In this document: positions 56,401-64,000 of the stretch, piece after piece | How the letters are laid out: each line of letters starts with the position of its first letter | Position numbering within the stretch: the first letter of the stretch is position 1 | Assembly: GCA_019155185.1 (NCBI GenBank) | Contig: CM032808.1 | Location: forward strand, 5,632,716 to 5,696,715 | DNA from: Beaufortia kweichowensis | Taxonomy: Eukaryota; Chordata; Actinopteri; Cypriniformes; Gastromyzontidae | Direction: 5' to 3' | Length of the DNA: 64,000 nucleotides | Notes under the pieces: model-generated | What the model was told of the DNA's origin: nothing | What the model saw: only the letters and a program-made list of their open reading frames with translations | Database searches by the model: none | Made by a program: the position numbers and the translations under genes

Positions 56401-59400
56401 TACAACTGCTCAAGTGCATGTTGCAACCACATCAAAGACATTGACGTGGGTGGTATTGCCAATGGTTAAAGATTTGGAAACCAAAAAGGTTGCAGGTTTA
56501 AATCCCGCAAGTGGCCTTACCACAGTGTCCTTGAGAAACACACTTAACTTCGAGTTTAACCAGGAGTGTCTTTGTAACTATGTGAAACTTCATATTATTA
56601 ACTACAAAATTATTATAGTTTATTATTATATTGTTATTATAGTAGAAGAGAAGATATTTTTAGAATCATATCTGACATTTAAAACCAGTTTGTTCGAGAC
56701 GCTACACTTGGCATCACACTCACAGTTTGAATGATGTAATCTTTTAACCATTTCCGTGTCATCATGGACGATGCTAATGTAAATCCAGCCACAACGATGC
56801 TTCAGCCAAAAGCTCATGTGAAATTTGACATTAACCTTGCCTAATTCCTCAAGATATTTTCCATGAATAACAATTATTGTATAAAAAATATATATATATA
56901 TTTCACTCAAGAAATAACATGGACAGTTTTCTGTTCATCTAAGCATAACAGACCCTGATCACCGTATTTATTAATGCATGGAAAGAAGCATATCTTTAGT
57001 ATCTTATGTGCTGTACTGAACAAATTTGTATGGGTTTGGAACTACATAGTTGTAAGTAAATGACAAAAGTTTAATTTCTGGTCCACTAACCTTTCAACCT
57101 AAGGATGCTACTATGGATGTCATCTAACAAGGCATCATTCTCTGGTGATGTCATGTGAAAGTCACTGTAATATATTACAACAGTGCCAGTCACATTATGA
57201 TAAAGACCCTATTCAGTTACATCACATGAGCAAGAGTTGTGTTGTAGTCAGCTTGCGTTTTTGTGCTATTGGCTGAATCACAGCCATGCTGATATTCGGT
57301 AAGACAGCACTATTAAGATGATATGATATTGATATTTTTATTAAAAGTATGTTTTTTTACCAAAAAACCCAATACCACACGATAGCTTAATTTAAATTTT
57401 ATTAGTTTTAGGCTTATTATAAAGCTTGTTTTGTCCTACTATTTGTCTCCTTGGAAGTTTGTTGTGTCCTCAAAGTGGACCCCTGGTCGAGAAACACTGA
57501 GCTACAGTACTCTTCAATTAAAGGATGGAAAGTACAGGATGATGGTACAGGAAGACTTCCATCATTAAATGTTTAGTTTAATCCACTTATACGCACACCA
57601 AGCCAGATAAGAGCAATAGTAAAAGCTACAGTACAACAGTAAACAACAGTAGGAAACTCCCCTTGGGAATATGACCTTATTTAGCCTTATTTTACTACTC
57701 CCAGATTGGGGAAATTGACATTGGGAACGTCATACAGTACAACACGCTTGCATTTGATTATATTTTGCACCTTTGGCAGCAATTACAGCCTTGATTCTGT
57801 CTTGATCCCCTTTGTACATTTGCCACTGCAATCTCCTCTATTCTTCACGGCAGAACTGCACAGAGATTGTGAGCAGACAGCCTTTGTCAAGTCCACCCAT
57901 AAATCTAGGCTGTACTGAAATCTGGACTCTGACTCGGCCACTTTAGGATATTAACAAACTTTTTTATCCATTCCCGTCTACCGTTGGCTTTGTGTTTGGG
58001 GTGATTATCTAGCTGGAAAACATCTTCTCCATCATCTTTTCCACCAGAATTTTGCTTTCATTTTGCCCCCACAAACTGTCCAATACCTGCTGCAGAAAAG
58101 CATGCACCACCATGTTTTACAGTGTTTGTGATGATACCCAGCATTTGGCTTATGCCAAACATGCAGTTTAGTCTAATGGCCAAAAAGATGAATTTTGGCC
58201 TCATGAGATGACAGAACATTTTTTTCAAAGTCTCCCACATGCCTTCTGGCAAACTGTAGCCTTGTTGCCACATGACATGTTTTTAACAATGGCTTTTCTT
58301 TGCCACTCGCCCATAAAACTGTTACTGGTGGGGAACCAGTACAACAGTTGTTGTACGCACAGTCTTTTCAATCTCAACGAAGCATGAAACTATCAAAAGC
58401 AATGTACATTTACATTTATGCATTTAATTTAGTCTTGCATGGTTACGCAGTTGTTGAGGGCAGTCTGGTTTAGGTAGATTTACAATAGTGCTACAATCCC
58501 TTCCTTGTGCTTTTTAAATACTATTTCGTAAGTGTTGTTGGAGTGTTTTTTTCTTAGTAGTGTAATTTTTGCCACAATACTGACTCACCAGAAGTTGGAT
58601 GTTCCAGATGGATGTGTATTTATACTAGAATTAGTTGAAACCCACTGACCACAAAAAAATGACCATCTAATAATATTTATGTTCTTTTTAAAACAAACTG
58701 GCTGCAATAATTTAGGTGAAAGTAAATGATGTGAATACTTACGAAAAAAATATATAAATCATACATTTATATAACATAGTCATGATTATTTTAAATCACT
58801 TGGTAGAGTTTGCAATCCTTAAAGGAATAGTTCACCCAAAAATAAAATTTTGCATTAATTTACTCTTCCTTTATTCCACATTTTTTGTAACATTGAAAAC
58901 AAATGAAGATATTAAGCTAAGCTAAGCTATTTTGGGTCACCATAGACTACCATAGTATTTTTTTGCACTTTTGGAGTCAATTGTGACCCAAAACTGCTTT
59001 CGTTAAAATATCTTTATTTGTGTTCAGTACAACAAAGACATTTATACCGGTTTGGAACAATTGGGGATTAAATAATGATAAATATAAAATTTTGGGGTTA
59101 ACTATCCTTTTAAAGTTTCCACATTACAGTGATTCAATGGTGCATAATAACAGCAAAAACATAAAAAATACAACAGCCAAATGTGAACACATTTTGCACA
59201 ATTTTGCACTCACAACATGAACTAGAAATTTGATGCCAAGTCTCTCTGTATCAAATTTCAACTTCCATTCAGTATCCAGAAAAACCATCAAACTGTTACT
59301 ACATTTTTAAAGGTAAACTATGTAAAATATACATTTATGCTAAACTTTGACTAACATTTAAAACCTGTTCAGGGTAAAAATTGTGGAATATGTCCACTCT

Positions 59401-59541
59401 GTATGCTAAGAATATACTAGAATATACTAAATGGTCAAAAAAGAATAAAAGTTAAGATCAGCTAAATACACACACCTCATAATGGTAGTCCATGCAGGTG
59501 AGATCCCTCCAACAACGGTCACCTCTGATCTTAATCAGACC
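47298..59541 (-). CDS. lmf1: lmf1, lipase maturation factor 1, last seven coding exons
   Basis: Seven exons join in phase on the minus strand: 59541-59476, 51106-50939, 50003-49823, 49361-49208, 49074-48891, 48093-47981 and 47472-47298, giving 346 C-terminal residues. LMF1 is a multipass endoplasmic-reticulum membrane protein needed for folding and assembly of lipoprotein, hepatic and endothelial lipases. Family landmarks include IRGDRCWRDLTCMDYHYE, SPWWFHRFETL.NHFIEL, GNLSFLNWLTIVP, NTYGAFGSITKER, ISPYHYRLDWLMWFAAFQ and GKWWVRKRIGPYFPP. The IRGD.CWRDLTCMDYHYETQP segment separates it from the paralogue LMF2. About 220 N-terminal residues (first membrane helices) are expected beyond 64000, since the family is about 570 residues long. 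No stop or frameshift is seen. rab26 follows downstream in the same orientation. Confidence 0.95.
47981..48093 (-). CDS. lmf1: lmf1 exon (sixth from the 5'-most seen)
   Basis: 113 bp coding TYEQNEWVIQIAGRLLAND ... LMGHNPFQGTEKP plus two bases of Arg. The acceptor is tttcag and the donor gtaaaa. HNPF is a conserved LMF1 motif. Confidence 0.94.
48891..49074 (-). CDS. lmf1: lmf1 exon (fifth seen)
   Basis: 184 bp. Completes a Ser codon, then ITKERTEVVFQGTLSVNHTE ... YEFLCKPGALNRRPC and ISPYHYRLDWLMWFAAFQ. NHT is a possible N-glycosylation site. The donor is gtaaaa. Confidence 0.96.
49208..49361 (-). CDS. lmf1: lmf1 exon (fourth seen)
   Basis: 154 bp. Completes a Gly codon, then MLIKRVVNVSLGVLIAYLS (membrane helix), VVMNLLSSRQ and NTYGAFG, ending with two bases of Ser. 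The intron to the next exon is only 133 bp. Confidence 0.95.
49823..50003 (-). CDS. lmf1: lmf1 exon (third seen)
   Basis: 181 bp coding IALIISGNLSFLNWLTIVP, CLACFDDAALAFLF and a hydrophilic linker ending HSPPPTK plus one base of Gly. Acceptor ttgcag, donor gtgtgt. Confidence 0.95.
50939..51106 (-). CDS. lmf1: lmf1 exon (second seen)
   Basis: 168 bp, phase 0 at both ends, coding TQPVPNPISYYMHNSPWWFH and RFETLTNHFIELVVPFF through GVLQILFQ. Acceptor gtcag, donor gtgggt. Confidence 0.96.
51869..52307. mobile_element. hAT-type MITE with 8-bp TSD
   Basis: The left end CAGGGTTTCCCAAACTGGGG and the right end, inverted, CAGGGGTTTTCAAACTTTTT are terminal repeats of the CAGNGGTTYTCAAACTTTTT hAT type. 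The flanks GCATAACC (51861-51868) and GCTTAACC (52308-52315) agree at 7 of 8 positions. It is 439 bp long with no coding capacity. Confidence 0.85.
52389..52599. mobile_element. inverted-repeat MITE (TGCRTCCCAATT type)
   Basis: TGCATCCCAATTGGAAGGCTG on the left pairs with the inverted right end TGCGTCCCAATTTAGAGGCTGC. It is 211 bp, comparatively GC-rich and CpG-containing, with no coding sequence. Confidence 0.75.
52835..52968. repeat. imperfect tandem repeat, two ~65-bp units
   Basis: Both units read (t)gcttaaaa(a)g(c/g)cc.(a)tgag..ttt, then aaaccttggttgattt or aaaccttagttgattt, then tttagggt or tttaggg. Confidence 0.6.
55453..55480 (+). repeat. Tc1-type terminal fragment
   Basis: acaaccaatcaaaagtttag is close to the accagtcaaaagtttgg end of the Tc1-type element at 62511. 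No matching opposite end was found. Confidence 0.4.
55604..55790. repeat. fragment related to the 29169-29932 element
   Basis: Contains acagaagtcgtaagcgattt, repeated gtgatctcgacataac/gcgatctcgacgta units and tttagagacggtccctaaat, all seen in the element at 29169. Confidence 0.6.
56450..56590 (+). repeat. tRNA-derived SINE-like relic
   Basis: gtgggtggtattgccaatgg then ttaaagatttggaaaccaaa and aggttgcaggtttaaatccc resemble the A-box/B-box layout of a tRNA head, with ggtttaaatccc as a B box. It is followed by cacagtgtccttgagaaaca cacttaac, the body motif common to teleost SINE-like repeats. A degenerate copy without a clear tail. Confidence 0.6.
57715..58742 (-). mobile_element. decayed Tc1/mariner-like transposon
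   Basis: The plus strand reads as the antisense of a fish Tc1-type transposase gene: gtgtttggggtgattatcta gctggaaaac, ctgctgcagaaaagcatgca ccaccatg, atggccaaaaagatgaattt tggcctcatgagatgacag, and tctcccacatgcc. On the minus strand one frame gives LSSHEAKIHLFGH, close to the SDETKIELFG catalytic region of these transposases, then a stop. Multiple stops and indels show it is dead. The terminal repeats are not clearly preserved. Confidence 0.75.
58819..59113. mobile_element. fold-back MITE (Angel-like), full length, degraded
   Basis: The left arm ttaaaggaatagttcaccca and the right arm ttttggggttaactatcctt are inverted copies. The inner caccatagactaccatagta part forms the loop. Confidence 0.75.
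59476..59541 (-). CDS. lmf1: lmf1 exon (5'-most in window)
   Basis: 66 bp coding 22 residues, GLIKIRGDRCWRDL then TCMDYHYE, phase 0 at both ends and continuing with TQPVPN in the next exon. Acceptor atcag, donor gtgtgtg. It is too short for a standard ORF search but unambiguous for LMF1. Confidence 0.94.
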
Positions 59542-62500
59542 CTGATAAAAAAAAAAAAGAGACAAAAACATAAACAAAACCTGTTTACCTAAACTAGCAT
59601 TACATTTGAGAGATATTGCAAGCTGACTGAATTCGTGATATTCACATCAGTTTTTGACAGCTAATACTTCAGCGTCTGAAGGTACTAAACTGTATTATGT
59701 ACGGTGTCACAAAAATATCTGTTTTAAAACATTTAAAACAAGAACCCGCTTTGACACAAACTTAACATGTCAATTAAGTTTACTTTGTAAATTCCCTATA
59801 GCTCATTTGATTAGCTACTACTATATACCGAAGCTCCAAATAAATAACCCATCAATGCTTTAGAAGTAACACACCTAATGAAGAAGGAAAAAAGAGCTTT
59901 CTTCACTCATCAACTGTATTACTAATGGCAGATTTCAAACATGTTTAACTCCTGACAGATGTTTTTCTTAACCTGAGGCGATTTGGATCTTGCTGTACCA
60001 AATCGACCAGAAAAACCAAGTGCATGTTAAATCACAAAAAAGAATACATCAGGTTCAGCATTCAATTCTGCTTGCAGTCCATGAAAAAAAAAAACGGAAA
60101 AGTCTGCGGATCAGGGTAGTTTCCCTGGAGCCCAATAAGAAAGCTACAGCTACTCAGAGAAGGTCAAATACATACAGCTGCTATACACATTGTATATGTA
60201 GTGTATGTGGTATAAATTATACAGAAATCACTATGACTGAGATGTACATATGAAAAGTTTTTCTGAAGCATTTATGGCAGTTTTCCATTTGGCAGGCTCC
60301 AATGTTATGACAAAAAAATTGAAATGCATACATCATATATGTTCGCAAATTGTCAATGTAGAAAACCACATAACCATATATTCTAAAATATTATTCACAC
60401 TTTTTATTGCTTATAAATGTCATAAAAGAAAAGCAATAGAAGTCCTTATGTGAGGACCAGAGACAACATCCCAAGTTGTCCCCCATCCGTCAACAACGGC
60501 CCTGCCAAGGATTCTCAAGTGGCCTGATATGCAATGAGTATTCACATCCCAGAGGGAGAAAAAAATTCATCATTAAATTTTGTTGCTTATCAAGTACATT
60601 CTTTCATTTATGACATTAAGGATAATGTAATAAGGAACCTTGGAATGAGTATTAGCTCCTTAAAATGTGATTTTGCACTAATGTGAAAATGACTGCCTCC
60701 CACCCTCAACCCACCTATCAGCTGGCCAATAAATAAAGCCAGAAAGAAGACTATCCAACTGGAGCACTGCCGTCTGACAGTCACATTACTTTAATGATAG
60801 CAATTTGCATCAGATAGAAATGCTCCTATTTCGCAAAATTACACATTAATTACATTAAATATGATTGATTCGTACTAGCATTGTCAGTAGGTACAAACCA
60901 TAAGGATGTACATCTTTATGACAGTTAAAAAACATATTTTTTAGAACTGTTGTATTAGTGGATCTTTCAACTCAAATTATTATTGCTGTCTGATAAAGTA
61001 CTGAACATGCAATAAAACATCACCAGGGTATTTCCCAGTAGTAGTCTGGAATTTAACTAGAAGTAATTACATTCTCAGGCATTTACACTAAACATCAGTA
61101 TTCATTTTAGCTGACAATATGTTTTTGTAGCACGGGTCTTGCAAAACTGAGTGTTTCTTGAACTACGACCAATTTGGGCCTTGGGGAAACTGAACTCCCT
61201 AAAAGCACATTTTTAAAACTTAACTAGTTCAATTTATTTGTTTTTGACTAATATCACTCTGGACACCATAGTATGGATCGTCAAATCTGCTCAAATGATC
61301 TCAAATGATCAATGATTCTGTGATAACTGTTGTGAGTGGTATTACCTTTAATTGTTCTTTATTTCTACATATCCTATCTAAAGCATAATCTTCACTGTTA
61401 CTTTTGCAAAAACGTTGGTGGCAAACATATTAAAAACATATTTTTACAAAACATACAGATTTGGAATAGATTATCATTGATTTGTAATTTATATTTGTAA
61501 TATATTTATAAATGCAATAACTCCCGAGACATAAAGTAACCGTTTTGTACTATAATTACTCACTAAAAAACGTTTTCCTATGTGGCTGTACATAAACCAA
61601 CATCTTGCCAGTCGGGCCCTAAGTAAGGCCAAGAGCAATTTCTCCTTATTTCACTTTATACATCTAAATGCAATTCCAGTTAATTAGTGTCAGTCATGGT
61701 TAGAATATCCAAGTATCCAATATTACTGCTAAAAACCAAAGACTCAGTGTTTAGCGCACAGGTGCATGTGACAGGAAGTTAAACCAGACTTCCATACTAT
61801 CTGATGGGCACTCACTAATAGATGAATTAAAAAGTCATTAACTTCTGTAAACTGCAATTCGCTTCTAAAAAAGTTTCGCTGACAGGAGAGACGGTAAAAA
61901 GCTAGGGAGAACTGCTGTGCCCATGTTTGACACAACCTTAGGGAAAGCCAAAAGCTCTTGCCAACCATCCAAAAGAGGAAACGTCAAACCCACACAGTAC
62001 GGTTGAAACAGGAGACGTGCCAGAAAACAGAACGTACTCAGGTATAGTCAAGCAAAACAGAATGTCTCTTGCTGCACTCCAGGCTGAACGCAATGCAATG
62101 AACTGAACGTTTTGCGTAATCTGTGCACTGCATGAAAAATAATACTCTTCTGAATCTAAAGTGCTAAACAATTGTGCTCTTTGTCCTGTCAGCAAATGCA
62201 TTTACTATTCCTGCAACAGGCCCACAAAAAGTTTAACTATTAACAAACAAACCAACACAGTTTAATCCAAAAAATTTCATAAAATTTTCAGACAAACTTA
62301 GCTACTGTATGATAAGATCTAAGGCAGATTTTACATTGTAATTACATATTAATTTATATTTTGTAAGACAATAAGTGCCTTTCTTTTACAAACTTCTTTT
62401 ACACAAAACAAAGTATCTATGCAGAAAGAATAAAATGTATCTAATTTTTAAGTGTAATTACCAATTTAAATGGTAATTAGGTTATCCAGAAAAAATGTAA

Positions 62501-64000
62501 TGACCTTACACCACCAGTCAAAAGTTTGGAAACACTAACTCACTGTTGTTTATATTTGTACCCACGTTTTAGAATAGTAGTAAACTTTTATTTATATAGT
62601 AATTTTTACAATTTTCATTGTTACAAAGCAGCTTAACATATAGTATAACTAAAAAGAAATAATAATTATAAAATAGCAAACGAAAAAAGACATTATACGT
62701 TATTTAAATGCATCTTTAAAAGTAGTCACTTATTGTGGGGAATTTGCAAAATCATACTCATCATACATTTTATCATTTAGCTTCTTGAGGTCTCAAGCTG
62801 GGAAGCTTTTTAAACAGCACTGAAGAAATTTCTATCCATGCTGGACTCTTATTGGCTGTTTTTATTCATTATTTGGTTTAAGTAATACATTTAAAAAATA
62901 CTTCTTTAAAAAAAATGTTTTGTAACTAAAGAAATTAATTTGTTGGCATAATTGTATTAGTGCCTACAAAAAAGTAATTTTAAACATTGGCATACACACC
63001 TTTAGATTAAAAGATTTTTAAGATTTTTGCCAATTGTGTCTAAACGTTTGACTGGTACTTGATGTGGGTAAGTGATAAATGTAGGTAAAACTACGATATG
63101 GTCTGTAAAGTTAATTAAACTCTTTTATTAAAAACAGGCCATGTCAGTTTAAATTGTACAAAACTGAAAAAAACTGAAATTCTGATATCACATCCAAATG
63201 TTTTTATGAAATGTGACTAAGTACCAAACAGTAACTAGTGATCACATCAAATCTCTCAAACTATACTGTAATCTTTTCCATACTGAACCTGGGAGTGTGA
63301 CGTGATTTAGATTAATATACTGTATTAATATACTTTTAATCAACTGCACTTTTAATATACTTTTATATACTCCAAAATAAGTCCATACAACTCTACTAAC
63401 TCTATAAATCAGATGTTTAAATTGTTACTTACAAAAAATCTATTTATCTACACAATGCAACTGCATGTCTTCAAAAGAATTGAGCTGCATAAGTCACATG
63501 GGCAATTTTTATAGTTTTTATATCTCTTTCTTACGGTAGAACACATTATACAGAAAATGAATTCTTCTACATTTCTTCTTTTTTGTTAAATACAAGAAAG
63601 TCACAACGTAAGGTTTGGATCGACATGAAGGTGTGTAAATAACGCCAGAATTAAGTTAAGGGTGAAGATTTTTTTAATTATTTTGAAGCAATGACTGCAG
63701 CAAACTTCAAACTAATCTTTGAGATAGATGGCTAATGAATATGAACAGATGGAGACGACACTTTAAACATGAGAGGTTTGACTCCTAATGGAATGTGTGA
63801 ACTTCAGTCGCTAAGTGAAAGATTCCTTGAACAATCTGACAAACATGAAGAAAACCTCTCCGGGCTTTAAAAATAACTTTCAGAAAAGTTTTCAGCAGAT
63901 AATAAATGTGTGGAGTCGAGGGAATCGCACGAACCACAAGAAAAAGTGTCCGGTCAGAAATCCAAGCCTTAAGTCTGACGGATTTCAAGATCTGCTTTGA
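59542..64000 (-). other. 5'-most lmf1 intron seen (at least 4.5 kb)
   Basis: Upstream of the IRGDRCWRDL exon. I searched by eye for the preceding LMF1 exons (the FRWLIFR and SFGWESQLLETGF type motifs) and found none. A Tc1-type short element lies at 62511-63058. The rest is AT-rich with short unrelated open frames. Confidence 0.65.
62511..63058. mobile_element. Tc1-type short element
   Basis: The left end caccagtcaaaagtttggaa and the right end, inverted, taccagtcaaacgtttagac form terminal repeats. Internal tccatgctggactcttattg gctgtttt is typical of Tc1-derived fish repeats. At about 550 bp it has no transposase. Confidence 0.75.

Larger units (their letters stand above)
51107..59475 (-). 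other. lmf1 large intron (8.4 kb)
   Basis: Holds a possible fold-back MITE fragment (about 51170-51235), the hAT MITE (51869-52307), a second inverted-repeat MITE (52389-52599), a short CA repeat (53447-53465), Tc1-type and inverted-repeat relics (about 55453-55790), a SINE relic (56450-56590), a Tc1-like relic (57715-58742) and a fold-back MITE (58819-59113). The parts 52970-55440 and 56600-57700 show nothing I recognise. Confidence 0.75.

Noticed and set aside
59542..64000. Search for further upstream lmf1 exons
   Set aside because: No segment matched the preceding conserved LMF1 motifs on the minus strand, so none is called.

Overview
This window looks like teleost nuclear DNA, most likely from a cyprinid-like fish. 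It is AT-rich. Its two protein genes have short, well-conserved vertebrate exons separated by large introns with canonical GT-AG junctions. The spaces between exons are full of fish-type repeats: hAT, Tc1-like and fold-back MITEs, Ty3/gypsy LTR elements and a tRNA-derived SINE-like relic. Nothing prokaryotic or viral in organisation was seen.

Two host genes lie head to tail, both on the minus strand. From 43221 down to 328 lie the first five coding exons of rab26, a Rab-family small GTPase. Each was located by translation and by exact phase agreement at the splice sites (43051-43221, 41965-42075, 12537-12578, 9996-10062, 328-380; 148 residues in all). The rest of the gene (NKxD, SAK and the prenylated tail) lies beyond position 1. 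Upstream of rab26, the last seven coding exons of lmf1 (lipase maturation factor 1) run from 59541 down to the stop at 47298. They give 346 C-terminal residues. The 5' exons of lmf1 must lie beyond 64000. About 4.1 kb separates the lmf1 stop from the rab26 start; it holds a CpG-rich rab26 promoter region and a solo LTR.

The 29.4-kb second intron of rab26 is the main repeat dump. It holds a Ty3/gypsy chromodomain-type LTR retrotransposon (20817-25949, minus strand, cut by a 100-N assembly gap), a related solo LTR with a 5-bp target duplication (27639-28014), a 983-bp hAT element with a perfect 8-bp target duplication and a transposase remnant (31848-32830), several fold-back MITEs and a pair of diverged direct repeats (28573 and 30058). 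Intron 4 carries a composite inverted-repeat transposon structure (about 1.7-5.75 kb) with a decayed ORF relic, and a roughly 280-bp GA microsatellite. Intron 3 carries a 111-bp segment copied 1.4 kb away with one mismatch.

In lmf1, the large intron (51107-59475) holds a hAT MITE with a near-perfect 8-bp target duplication, a second inverted-repeat MITE, a tRNA-derived SINE relic, a decayed Tc1-like transposase copy and a fold-back MITE. The most distal intron holds a Tc1-type short element.

I found no convincing new multi-gene system. The most unusual items are the near-identical 111-bp templated copy, the contrast between near-identical LTRs and a many-times-broken interior in the gypsy element, the diverged tandem pair in rab26 intron 2, and the set of insertions whose target duplications can be read directly.
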